Assembly: GCA_965371445.1 (NCBI GenBank)
Contig: CBDUYN010000004.1
Coordinates: 1-64,000 of the forward strand
Source of the DNA: DASWIG01 sp965371445
GTDB lineage: Bacteria > Acidobacteriota > Thermoanaerobaculia > Multivoradales > J023
DNA length: 64,000 nucleotides
Reading direction: 5' to 3'
Part shown: piece after piece, positions 1 to 8,472 of the stretch
Layout: each line of letters begins with the position of its first letter
Numbering within the stretch: position 1 is the first letter of the stretch
Program-made: the position numbers and the translations under genes
Notes under the pieces: generated by a model
The model's input: the letters and a program-made list of their open reading frames with translations, nothing else
The model's database searches: none
Told to the model about the DNA's origin: nothing

Positions 1-85
1 ACGCTGGGATCTGTGCGGGGGCCGCTTGGTAACGGGAGGTCCTACCGTGACGACGGGAACGGTGGGGCGTCTTGCTCGACCTCAG

Positions 86-1408
86 CTATCTCACCCAGTC
101 GCAGAGACGCTCGACGGCGGTGACGACGTTGATGCAATACTGGCGCAGGAAGGCCTCGTCGGGCTCTGCGTCGCCGAGCTTCTCCGCGGCGGCGAGAGCG
201 CGGGCGCCGTCGAAGTCGACGAAGGCGAGCCGCAGGGTCAGCTCCTCGGAGGGGCGCCCGAAGACCGTCCCCGGAAGGACGGCGACTCCCGTCTCCTCCA
301 GGAGCCGCTCGCAAAGCGTCGGGCTGTCTCGAACGCCGCGCTCGGCCAGCTGTTCGGCGAAAGGGGTCAGCTCGGGAAAGAGATAGAACCCTCCCTGAGG
401 CATGCAGAGGCGAGCCCCCACGTCGAGGAGCCGGTTGGCGGCCCAGTTGCCGAGGGCCTTCAAGATCCTGCGCGACTGCACCAGGTATCCTTCGATCTCG
501 AGGCCGCCCGCGAAGGCCCGGGCGGCGGCGAACTGGATCGGTGCGCTGGTCGAGGTGTAGGTCTCGCTCGCCACGGCCGCGAGGGCGTCGCGCAGCCAGG
601 AGAGACCGGGAGGGACGACGTAGACCCCCAGCCGCCAGCCGCCGGCGCCACACCATTTACTGAGGCCGCTCGAGACGATCGTCCCTTCCGGGTAGAAGCG
701 CGCGATCGAGACGTGACGGCCCTCGAAGTCGAGCTCGCTGTAGATCTCGTCGGAGAGTACCAACATCCGGTAACGGCGGGCCACCTCGGCCAGCGCTTCG
801 AGCTCCTCGGGGCTGTAGGTCGAGCCCGTGGGGTTGTTGGGGTAGTTCAGGATCACGAGCCGCGGACGATCGGGATCAATCTCGCAGAGGCTCGTGAGCG
901 CCTCCGGGGTGAGCCGCCAGCAATGGTCCTGGCTCGTTGGAAGCCAGTGGACGTGGCGGCCGACGATCTGGGCTTGCGGCGCATAGGAGACCCAGCTCGG
1001 CGTCGGGATCACGAGGTCGCCGTAGTAGACGAGCTGGGTCAGAAACATCAGCTCCTTGGACCCCGGACCGATCACCACTCCGTCGGGCGAGGCGGCGATC
1101 CCCTGGGCGAGGCGGAAATGCTCGGCCACCGCTTCGCGGAGCTTCTTGAGGCCACAGACCGGAAGGTAGTCCTTCTGGTGCGCGTTCGCCTTGAGCTCCT
1201 CGACGACCGGCGCCGGCACCGGAAAGGGCGACTGGCCGAGGCCCAGGCGGAAGACCTGTCGTCCCTCGCGCTGCAGCTGGGCCGAGCGCTCGTTGACCGC
1301 GAGCGTCGCCGACTGGCCGAGGCCTCGGACGTTCAAGTTGAGGTTGACGCGAGGCTGCCTGTCGGGTTTCGGCTGGACAGGGAGCGAGCTTTCGGGAGGC
1401 GGCGTCAT
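86..1408 (-). CDS. PLP-dependent aminotransferase, fold type I class I/II
   Basis: A 440-residue enzyme that should transfer an amino group between an amino acid and a 2-oxo acid in the cytoplasm using pyridoxal phosphate. The fold type I landmarks are in order: YLPVCGLKKLREAVA near residue 81, NNPTG at 191-195, the cofactor-ring aspartate in SDEIY at 219-223, and the Schiff-base lysine K251 in SSGLSK followed by GGWRLG. Length matches class I/II enzymes (about 400) plus a proline-rich N-terminal tail of about 25 residues. The ATG has a GGAG upstream. It is the last gene of a minus-strand series after the MA-like peptidase gene, with a 94 bp gap. Substrate cannot be told from sequence. Confidence 0.9.
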   Translation of the reverse strand: MTPPPESSLPVQPKPDRQPRVNLNLNVRGLGQSATLAVNERSAQLQREGRQVFRLGLGQSPFPVPAPVVEELKANAHQKDYLPVCGLKKLREAVAEHFRLAQGIAASPDGVVIGPGSKELMFLTQLVYYGDLVIPTPSWVSYAPQAQIVGRHVHWLPTSQDHCWRLTPEALTSLCEIDPDRPRLVILNYPNNPTGSTYSPEELEALAEVARRYRMLVLSDEIYSELDFEGRHVSIARFYPEGTIVSSGLSKWCGAGGWRLGVYVVPPGLSWLRDALAAVASETYTSTSAPIQFAAARAFAGGLEIEGYLVQSRRILKALGNWAANRLLDVGARLCMPQGGFYLFPELTPFAEQLAERGVRDSPTLCERLLEETGVAVLPGTVFGRPSEELTLRLAFVDFDGARALAAAEKLGDAEPDEAFLRQYCINVVTAVERLCDWVR

Positions 1409-1502
1409 TGTCGATGGCTCCTCTCGCGATCGACTCTACAACAGAACCGGAGGCGTCCTCGCCGAGGCAGGACGATCTCGCGTGCGACCGTCAAGCGCCG
1501 CC

Positions 1503-3419
1503 TCACCCGCCCCGGCGCTTCAGCTCGGCGCGGGCCTTGGCCAGGAGCTGCCGGGCCCTCTGGACGTTGGGACCGTCCTCCGGCAAGGTGGCCAGGAGGT
1601 CCTCTAGGACCCGGCACGCCGTCCGCGCGTCGCCGACGTCGAGGTGACCGAGGGCAACGTTAAAACGCTCGGCGAAACGGGCGCGCTCGCCAGCCCGCTC
1701 GATCTCGGCGATCCTGCCTACGATCCAGCGCCCCTCCTGCGAGCCCGGCGCCGCGTCGAGCTGCCGCAGGACCTCGATCGCTTCCTCCATCCGGCGCTGA
1801 GCCAGGAGCCGGTCCACGCGCTTCAAGGAGACTTCGAGCTCCTCCTGTCGTCGGATTTGCTCCAAGAGCGCCCGGGCTTGCTCGGCCCGGGAACCCTCGC
1901 TGGCCGCGGCGAGCTCCCCGAGGAGGGCCTTCGCCGAGACGAGGTCACCGCTGTTTACAAGGCTCACGGCTTCGTTGTAACGGTCGGCGAAGCGGTTGTG
2001 GCCGATCGCCTGCCGGAGTCTGCGGATCTCCTCCTCGAGGCGGGCGAGATCGTCCGGGCCGGCCTGGTCCCGCAGCTCTTCGAGGAGCCGCAGGGCGTCT
2101 TCATGGCGCTCTCTATCGAGCAGCTCCTCGACCTTGCGAAGGTCCAAGGCCAACAGCTCGGCCCGGACCGCGCTCAGAAGCGACCAGGCCGGCGTGAATC
2201 GCGCCTGGAGGGCCACACTGCGCCGTAGGGCCGAAACGGCCTCCACCCGGGCCCCGGGATCGTCGTCGTCGAGGAGGCATTCGGCGTAGCGGAAGTGAAG
2301 CAGGAAATCATCGCCCCCGGCCTTGAAGGCCCGCCGGTAGAGGGCGAGGGCCTCGTCGTGGCGGCCTTGACACTGGGCCAGGCCGGCCAGGCCGGCGAGA
2401 GCCAGGGGGTCCGCAGGTTGGCGCTTCAAGGCGGCCCTGAAATGCTCGGCGGCGGCTTCGTGGCGGTCCTCGTGGCCGGCCAGCAGGTTTCCGAGGTGCA
2501 CGAGCGCCTCCGGGTACGCCATCGCCCGGACTTCAAGCATCGGGTCGTCGAGCTCCTCGACTCCGATCCTGAGGACGGGCATCGTCGGGCCGCGCACGTA
2601 GTCCCGGAGCTCTTTTTCAAGGGTTTCGTAGTCCGCCTCGAAAGCCTCGCGAAACGCCTGCTTCCCGTGGCGGCTCGCCCTCACCAGCTCCAGGTAACGC
2701 GAAAGTTGCCCTTCGCGCTCCCGATTGCCGATCAAGAGGTAATGGACGAGCGCCCAGGACTCCGCGTAGAAGACGCCACGCCGCGCCTCTTCGTTGTACT
2801 CGGGCGAGCCGACGTCGATGGCCAAGAGCTCGGGGAGAGGGATCAGTGGGGATTGCCGTAACCAGTCGACATGGCGAGCGATGCCGCGGCCGATCTCGGC
2901 TTGCTTGCCGGAAATCTCGAAGGAGCTGTAGCACTCGGCCAACCCTTCGTTGAGCCACAACGGCACCCCCGGAATGTTGTTGTTGACGAGATAGTGGACG
3001 TACTCGTGGTAAATACGTTTCGCGGGATCGTGAAAAGAAGAGCCGTCGATGGCGATGAAATTGCCGTCCACCCGTGCCAGGAAGTAGCCGGAGAGCTCGG
3101 CCGGTTTGCCGTCATACAGGGGCTTGTAGGGTTCGAACCTCTCGTCGTTGCTGAAGACGTAGACATGAGTGGGGATCGGAGCGTTGAGATTCCAGGACGT
3201 GAGCTGGCCGAGGACGGCACGCAGCTGCTCGAGGTGGTTGGCGATCTCTCTGGTGTTGGACCGGCTCGAGTTGCTGAAGAGCGTGAAATTCGCCGTTTTG
3301 ACCTCGATCCAGCGGTCCTTCTCGCGCGGCAGGGCCAAAAGCGGTGCGGTGACGAGCCACGAGAGCACCAGAACCGTCGACAGGAGAGAACGCTGCCTGC
3401 GTGATCTTTGCACTGGCAT
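1503..3419 (-). CDS. Secreted gluzincin-like (MA clan) peptidase with C-terminal TPRs
   Basis: A 638-residue exported protein. I chose the ATG at 3419 because it is followed directly by a basic and then hydrophobic signal peptide (MPVQRSRRQR, then about 18 hydrophobic residues); a GTG at 3467 would put 16 polar residues in front. The metallopeptidase motif HEYVH is at residues 138-142, and NEGLAE around 157-162 supplies the expected third zinc ligand, as in DUF1570/peptidase MA-like proteins. The rest is helical and rich in TPR-like units (for example around residues 320-420), with a charged coiled-coil-like tail. Function is probably periplasmic; the substrate is unknown. It lies 25 bp downstream of the PemK gene on the same strand, which looks coincidental. 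Confidence 0.85.
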   Translation of the reverse strand: MPVQRSRRQRSLLSTVLVLSWLVTAPLLALPREKDRWIEVKTANFTLFSNSSRSNTREIANHLEQLRAVLGQLTSWNLNAPIPTHVYVFSNDERFEPYKPLYDGKPAELSGYFLARVDGNFIAIDGSSFHDPAKRIYHEYVHYLVNNNIPGVPLWLNEGLAECYSSFEISGKQAEIGRGIARHVDWLRQSPLIPLPELLAIDVGSPEYNEEARRGVFYAESWALVHYLLIGNREREGQLSRYLELVRASRHGKQAFREAFEADYETLEKELRDYVRGPTMPVLRIGVEELDDPMLEVRAMAYPEALVHLGNLLAGHEDRHEAAAEHFRAALKRQPADPLALAGLAGLAQCQGRHDEALALYRRAFKAGGDDFLLHFRYAECLLDDDDPGARVEAVSALRRSVALQARFTPAWSLLSAVRAELLALDLRKVEELLDRERHEDALRLLEELRDQAGPDDLARLEEEIRRLRQAIGHNRFADRYNEAVSLVNSGDLVSAKALLGELAAASEGSRAEQARALLEQIRRQEELEVSLKRVDRLLAQRRMEEAIEVLRQLDAAPGSQEGRWIVGRIAEIERAGERARFAERFNVALGHLDVGDARTACRVLEDLLATLPEDGPNVQRARQLLAKARAELKRRGG

Positions 3420-3444
3420 GCTAGGATCGGCGACGCTGACCAGG

Positions 3445-3789
3445 CTACGGCCCCATTCCCGTCTCACCGTACATTTCTGAAATCAGGCTCTGGAGCGCTC
3501 GGGCGTTGGATTCGCTCAACTCGTCCAGCTTCTTGATCAGTCGAAGCTTCGAGATCGCCCGGATCTGGTCCACAGCCACTTCCGAAGAAGTCCCCTCGCA
3601 GGTGGTCTGCAGGCGGCTCTTCCACGAGGGATGAAGCTTTGTGGTCAAGGGGCACACGACGATCGTGCCGAGAAATCTGTTCATCAAATTGTCGCTGACC
3701 ACGACGACAGGCCGGGTCTTCTTGATCTCGGACCCGACGGTAGGATCGAGGTTCGCAAGGTAGATCTCGTAGCGTACAGGCGCGCTCAT
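3445..3789 (-). CDS. PemK/MazF family mRNA interferase toxin
   Basis: A 114-residue toxin of the PemK/MazF fold, expected to cut mRNA at short motifs when freed from its antitoxin. The family pattern is clear: YEIYLANLDPTVGSEIKKTRPVVVVS at the N-terminus, the IVVCPLTTK strand, and DQIRAISKLRL carrying the conserved D-Q-R. Length is typical. Its start overlaps the antitoxin stop by 4 bp (ATGA type), so the two are translationally coupled. Confidence 0.93.
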   Translation of the reverse strand: MSAPVRYEIYLANLDPTVGSEIKKTRPVVVVSDNLMNRFLGTIVVCPLTTKLHPSWKSRLQTTCEGTSSEVAVDQIRAISKLRLIKKLDELSESNARALQSLISEMYGETGMGP

Positions 3790-4025
3790 AGCCCGTGCTC
3801 GTCGCGTACGCTGTGCCAGTCAGACCAGTCCTCGTTCTCGGCGGCCATCTGCCTGTAGGTCTCTTCCCAAGAGAGGTTCTGAGCGGCTCTGGACCGGCCG
3901 AGGCTCTCGGCGGACGGCTGTACGACAACGACGACGTCGAGATCCGCTTCTCGCGCCTTCAGGGGGATCTCCAGCTTCAAGACCCCGTCACTCCCGACTC
4001 GTGTCCTCAGTTGTATGGTCTGCAT
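3786..4025 (-). CDS. Antitoxin of the PemK/MazF pair
   Basis: A 79-residue protein starting MQTIQLRTRVGSDG, with a short beta-rich N-terminus (typical of AbrB/MazE-like DNA-binding domains) and an acidic C-terminal tail containing WEETYRQMAAENEDW, the kind of tail that wraps the toxin. I chose the ATG at 4025 because a perfect AGGAGG sits upstream; starting 10 residues earlier would remove it. It is the first gene of the toxin-antitoxin operon. The family is assigned mostly from position and shape, since antitoxins diverge quickly. Confidence 0.8.
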   Translation of the reverse strand: MQTIQLRTRVGSDGVLKLEIPLKAREADLDVVVVVQPSAESLGRSRAAQNLSWEETYRQMAAENEDWSDWHSVRDEHGL

Positions 4026-4060
4026 GATGCCGTCCTCCTTTTGCCGCGGATCCACCGGAC

Positions 4061-4093
4061 GGACGGGGTACCGTCCGCTCTACCGGGAGTATA
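4061..4093 (-). promoter_or_regulatory. Candidate promoter and operator of the PemK operon
   Basis: On the minus strand a -10-like TATACT (4088-4093) is followed, about where transcription would begin, by a perfect inverted repeat GGACGG-GGTA-CCGTCC (4061-4076). Inverted repeats at the start site are common operators for autoregulating antitoxin complexes. No good -35 is visible. The 72 bp gap also carries the helicase ribosome binding site on the other strand. Confidence 0.4.
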
Positions 4094-4097
4094 GCCT

Positions 4098-7000
4098 GTG
4101 ACCGGCATGAGCACCCTCCCTTCCTATCCCTTCACCGTCCGCACGGACGCTGGCGACGACGCCCTTCACGCCTTCTACCTGCCCCTCTACGAACGCGCCG
4201 TCGCCTGCGACCGGATCCTCGGTCCCTTCTCGGCCACTGCCCTCGCCGACGCCGCGGCCGGCATCGTTCGCCTCATCGCCGCGGGCGGACGGTTGCGTAT
4301 CGTCTGCGGCGCGGCGCTCGACGCCGAGCCCGGCGAGGAAGCCCTGGCCGCGCTCGACGACCCCGGCGACGCCACCCGCCGCGAACGCCTCGCCGCCCTC
4401 GCCTGGATGCTCGCCCACCAGCACCTCGAGATCCGTCTCGCCCTGCCCGAGCGTCCCGGCGCCGAGCCGCTGTGCCGCGACGAGCCACTGTGCGGCGACG
4501 AAGGCGTCGCCCGCGACGCCGAAGGACATCGGCTCGCCTGGAGCGGCGGCCTCACCTTCGCCTCCTGGGACCGTAAGCTCCGTGGCGCGACGGTCGACGC
4601 CTCGCCGGCCCACGTCCGTGCCGTCGAGGAGCGTTTCGCAAGCCTCTGGGACGGCGAAGCCCCCGGCTGGCGCGTCCTCGAGCTGCCGCCGCCCGTACGC
4701 AGCCGCCTCCTCGAGCTCTGCCCCGACGAGGCCCCGCGCCACGATCCCCACGAGCGCCGGGCCCGCCTCGCCGACCTCGGCGAAGAGGCGGAGACGGCCG
4801 GCGACGTCGACGAGCGGCTCCTCTTCCGCTTCCTGCGCGAGGCGCCGTACCTGCCCGGCGCCACCGACCTCGGCGTCGCGACCAGCCCGGTCACAGCCTG
4901 GCCCCACCAGCTCCGCGTCGTCCGGCGGGTGGTCGATTGCTACCCCCGCAGCTTCCTCTTCGCCGACGAGGTCGGGCTCGGCAAGACCGTCGAAGCGGCG
5001 CTCGCGCTTCGCCAGCTCACAATCTCCGGGCGCGTCCGCCGCGCCCTCGTGCTGGTGCCGCGGAGCATCCTCCGGCAATGGCAGGAAGAGCTCTACGAGA
5101 AAGCGGCGCTCAACGTCCCACGCTACACGGGCGAGGTGCTCCTCGACGTCCACGACCGCGAGGTGGCGATCGGCCCACGCCGTCCGCGCGGACGGGTGTG
5201 GAACGCGGCCCCCTTCATCCTCGCGTCCAGCCAGCTCGTCAAACGGCGCGATCGCCGCCGCGAGCTGCTCGCCGCCGAGCCCTGGGACCTCGTCGTCGTC
5301 GACGAGGCCCACCACGCCCGGCGCAAGGACTTCCGCGGCGACCGCTACCGTCCCAACCGGCTGCTGGAGCTGCTGGCGGGAAGCGGTGCGCGTCCGGGCC
5401 TGAAAGACCGGACGCGTTGCCTCTACCTGGTCACCGCGACCCCCATGCAGGTCCATCCCGTCGAGCTCTGGGACCTGCTGCGCCTCCTCGGCCTCGGCGG
5501 ACGCTGGGGCGCCCTCCCCGACCCCTACCTCGCCTATTTCGAGCAGTTGCGCGGCGGCTTCGAGGAACGCGACTGGCCGCTCCTGCTGGGCCTCCTCGGC
5601 GACCACCTCACGAGCGGCGGCGAGCTCGACGCGGCCTTCCGCCGCCAGGCCGCCGAGCGCCTGGGCAAGAAGCGCTGGACGGCGGTACGCGCGCTCCCCG
5701 GCCGCGCCGCCGAGCCCGGCCTCGCCGCCGAGGTCCTGGCGCTCGACGGCGACGAGCGCGCCGTCCTCGACGAGATGGTGCGCCGCCACACGCCGATCGG
5801 CCGCTTCGTCCACCGCCACACCCGGCGGCTGCTCCACAAGTACCGGATGCAGGGTCTGATCGACGCCGACGTGCCGGCGCGGCGTCCCGAGAACGTCTGG
5901 ATTCGCCTGCGCGACGACGAACGTACGCTCTACGAACGGATCGAGGAGTACCTGGGCGAATTCTACCGCCGCTACGAGGCGGAGCGCCGCGGTCTGGGTT
6001 TCGTGATGACGGTCTACCGGCGGCGGCTGACGAGCTCTTTTTACGCCGTGCGCCGGAGCCTGGAGCGCCGCCTGGAGACGCTGCGCGGCACGGCCCCCTC
6101 GGGGGGGATCGGGGGGGATGACACGGCCCCCTCGGGGGGGATCGCGGGGGATGACACGGCCGACGCCGATCTCTTCGCCCCCGAAGACCTCGACGAGGGC
6201 GAGCTCGACCTTGACCTCGCAGCCGTGGCCGACGACGACGGCGACGACGTCCGCGACGAGCTGCGGCGCAGCGAGGAGGCCTACCTCGAGGACTTCCTCG
6301 CCGAGCTCGACGCCCTCGGCCCCGACTCGAAGCTCGAACGGCTCCTCACCGACCTGGAGGCGATCCTCGCCGAGCGCGGCTCGGTCCTCGTCTTCACCCA
6401 GTACACCGACACCATGGACTACCTGCGCGACGAGCTTCGCCGCGTCTACGGCGGGCAGGTGGGGTGCTACTCCGGCCGCGGCGGCGAGCTCTGGGACGGC
6501 GAAGCCTGGCGGACCTGCCGCAAGGAGGAGATCAAAGAGGCCTTCCGCGACGGCGCGAACGTCCGGGTGCTGCTCGCCACCGAGGCGGCGAGCGAGGGCT
6601 TGAACCTCCAGACCTGTGGGGCGCTGGTCAACTTCGACATGCCCTGGAACCCGATGCGGGTCGAGCAACGCATCGGACGCATCGACCGCATCGGCCAACG
6701 CTACCGCGAGGTCTGGATCAAGAGCTACTTCTACGACGACACGGTGGAGGCGATCGTCTACCAGCGGCTCGGGGAGCGGATCCGCTGGTTCGAGGAAGTG
6801 GTGGGCGAGCTCCAGCCGATCCTCCACCAAGTCGGGGAGACGATCGAGAAGGTGGCGATGCTTCAGGGCAAGCGTCGCCTGCGCCGTCTGGAGGAGCGCT
6901 TGACGGCGCTCGGCATGGAGATGGACGAGCGGCGCGGCGACGCCCTTTCGCTCGAGCCGGAGGGCGAGCCCCCCGGCTCGCAGGAGCTCAAGACACCGGT

Positions 7001-8423
7001 CGCCCCCGCCGAGCTCGAAGCGACGCTCGTCGGCTCGCAGACCCTGGGGACGCTTTTCGCAAGCGCCGAGGAGGTCGACGGGGCCTACGTCCTGAGCTGG
7101 GGTGAGGAGGAGCGGCGCGTGACCTTTCGCCCCGAGGTCTTCGACCGTCATCCGAGCACGGTGGAGTTTTTGACCTACGGCCATCCGCTCTTCGACGAGC
7201 TGCTGGCTTCGGTCGCCGACGCGCCGGAGGCGGGCTCGCCGCGGGGGCTGGGGCTTTACCGCCTGGAGCGTCCGGTGCCGCTCGCCGTGCTCTACCGTCC
7301 GACGGCGACCGGTGCCGTGCCGGTCTCGGACCTCGCCGAGCTGCGCCGGACGCTCGCCGCGCGGCGCGGGATCTGGCCGCACCCGGCGGCGGGCGAGGCC
7401 GAGTCCTATTTCGCCAACCTCCGCCGGGAGCTTGCGGCGTCGTACGAATCGTCGGCGGGGCAACGCCGGGAGGCCGGACGGCGGGCGCTCGTCGAGTCGG
7501 CGCGGCAGGTCCTGCGCCGCTCGGCGCTCGTCACGCTCGCCCGCGGCGCGAGCCCGAGCCTTTTCGAGGCCGCTTTACCCTACGGCTTCGGCGAAGAGGC
7601 GGTCGCGGCGCTCGCTCACCGTGGGCAGCCCTTCATCGACCTGCTCGCGCTCGCCCGCGGCGAGGACCTCGAGGTGCGCTCCGACGAGGCCTACTTCCGC
7701 AAGCTCGTCGGCCGCGGCGACGAGGAGATGCAGCGCAAGTCGAAGGCGCTCGTGACGGAGGGCAAGGAGATCGTCCGCCGGCACGAGGCGCTCGCCGCGG
7801 TGATCGAGGAGGCCGAGGCCACGGCCCGCGAGGAGGCGGCGGAGCCGGCCGAACGGCGTTTCTTCCTGCTCGCCGAGGAGGAAGAGGACGCCGAGGACGA
7901 CGCGGCAGACGTCCTCGTACGCCTCGCGGACGACGAGGTGCGTCCGTTCGAGAGCTCCGTGCCGCTCTACGACGACCTGGCCTCGACGCTGCCGCGCCTC
8001 GCCGAGGAGCTCGCCGAAGGCTCAGCCCAGGACGACGAGCTACGCCATCCGTCCGAGTACGAGTGGGTGGAGCTTAAGGGACGTGTCGTACCGGAGCGGG
8101 GGCTTTTCGTGGCGCGCCACCTTGGCGCCGCGATGGACCGGAGGATCGAGGACGGCGCCTGGTGCCTCTTTCGGCTCGTGCGGCGCGTCCCCCGCGACGG
8201 CCAGGTGGTGCTCGCCCTTCATCCGAGCCTCGACGACCCCCACCTCGGCCGGGCGGCGCTCAGGATCTACGAGACCAAGGCCGAGGGCGTAGGCGACGGC
8301 GAGTGGCGGCGGCGGGTGGTGCTGCGTCCGTCGTCGACGGACGACGCCTACCAACCTGTCGTCCTCGATCCCGAGGACGGAGGGTTGGTCGTCGTCGCGG
8401 AGTTTTTGGAGGTCGTGGGCTGA
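4098..8423 (+). CDS. Large SNF2/RapA-like helicase with degenerate PLD-like N-terminus
   Basis: A 1441-residue superfamily 2 ATPase. N-terminal residues 1-200 resemble the phospholipase-D-like domain that precedes SNF2 helicases in several anti-phage proteins, but the HxK catalytic signature is not visible. The helicase core has Walker A DEVGLGKT near residue 290, DEAH-box VVDEAHHAR near 400, VTATP motif III and QRIGRIDRIGQ motif VI near 857. An acidic linker around residues 665-720 contains an 11-residue tandem repeat. The long C-terminal part (900-1441) has no domain I recognise. GGGAG lies 8 bp before the GTG at 4098, favouring it over the ATG at 4107. Likely a DNA translocase, possibly in defence or transcription recycling. 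Confidence 0.88.
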   Translation: MTGMSTLPSYPFTVRTDAGDDALHAFYLPLYERAVACDRILGPFSATALADAAAGIVRLIAAGGRLRIVCGAALDAEPGEEALAALDDPGDATRRERLAALAWMLAHQHLEIRLALPERPGAEPLCRDEPLCGDEGVARDAEGHRLAWSGGLTFASWDRKLRGATVDASPAHVRAVEERFASLWDGEAPGWRVLELPPPVRSRLLELCPDEAPRHDPHERRARLADLGEEAETAGDVDERLLFRFLREAPYLPGATDLGVATSPVTAWPHQLRVVRRVVDCYPRSFLFADEVGLGKTVEAALALRQLTISGRVRRALVLVPRSILRQWQEELYEKAALNVPRYTGEVLLDVHDREVAIGPRRPRGRVWNAAPFILASSQLVKRRDRRRELLAAEPWDLVVVDEAHHARRKDFRGDRYRPNRLLELLAGSGARPGLKDRTRCLYLVTATPMQVHPVELWDLLRLLGLGGRWGALPDPYLAYFEQLRGGFEERDWPLLLGLLGDHLTSGGELDAAFRRQAAERLGKKRWTAVRALPGRAAEPGLAAEVLALDGDERAVLDEMVRRHTPIGRFVHRHTRRLLHKYRMQGLIDADVPARRPENVWIRLRDDERTLYERIEEYLGEFYRRYEAERRGLGFVMTVYRRRLTSSFYAVRRSLERRLETLRGTAPSGGIGGDDTAPSGGIAGDDTADADLFAPEDLDEGELDLDLAAVADDDGDDVRDELRRSEEAYLEDFLAELDALGPDSKLERLLTDLEAILAERGSVLVFTQYTDTMDYLRDELRRVYGGQVGCYSGRGGELWDGEAWRTCRKEEIKEAFRDGANVRVLLATEAASEGLNLQTCGALVNFDMPWNPMRVEQRIGRIDRIGQRYREVWIKSYFYDDTVEAIVYQRLGERIRWFEEVVGELQPILHQVGETIEKVAMLQGKRRLRRLEERLTALGMEMDERRGDALSLEPEGEPPGSQELKTPVAPAELEATLVGSQTLGTLFASAEEVDGAYVLSWGEEERRVTFRPEVFDRHPSTVEFLTYGHPLFDELLASVADAPEAGSPRGLGLYRLERPVPLAVLYRPTATGAVPVSDLAELRRTLAARRGIWPHPAAGEAESYFANLRRELAASYESSAGQRREAGRRALVESARQVLRRSALVTLARGASPSLFEAALPYGFGEEAVAALAHRGQPFIDLLALARGEDLEVRSDEAYFRKLVGRGDEEMQRKSKALVTEGKEIVRRHEALAAVIEEAEATAREEAAEPAERRFFLLAEEEEDAEDDAADVLVRLADDEVRPFESSVPLYDDLASTLPRLAEELAEGSAQDDELRHPSEYEWVELKGRVVPERGLFVARHLGAAMDRRIEDGAWCLFRLVRRVPRDGQVVLALHPSLDDPHLGRAALRIYETKAEGVGDGEWRRRVVLRPSSTDDAYQPVVLDPEDGGLVVVAEFLEVVG
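6090..6155 (+). repeat. Two-copy 33-bp G-rich tandem repeat inside the helicase gene
   Basis: Two adjacent 33 bp units (6090-6122 and 6123-6155) differ at one base. Each encodes TAPSGGIGGDD or a one-residue variant and contains two G-runs of 5 to 7, so the pair offers four G-runs on the plus strand. Confidence 0.9.
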
Positions 8424-8438
8424 GGAAGTCGCTTCCTC
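8422..8438. terminator. Hairpin between convergent helicase and ankyrin genes
   Basis: GAGGAAG-TCG-CTTCCTC is a perfect 7 bp stem with a 3-base loop, starting at the helicase stop codon. No T-run follows on the plus strand. Its place between two converging genes suggests a bidirectional transcript end. Confidence 0.5.
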
Positions 8439-8472
8439 CGGGCATCGTCGAATCCCCAGCAGAAGCCCGCGC

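Noticed and set aside
26..1663. Long open frame on the plus strand opposite the aminotransferase gene
   Set aside because: Charged, low-complexity translation with no family pattern; it is the antisense of a clear PLP enzyme and arises from high GC.
4080..7463. 1127-codon open frame on the minus strand across the helicase gene
   Set aside because: Opposite strand of a well-supported SNF2 helicase; the translation has no recognised motifs.
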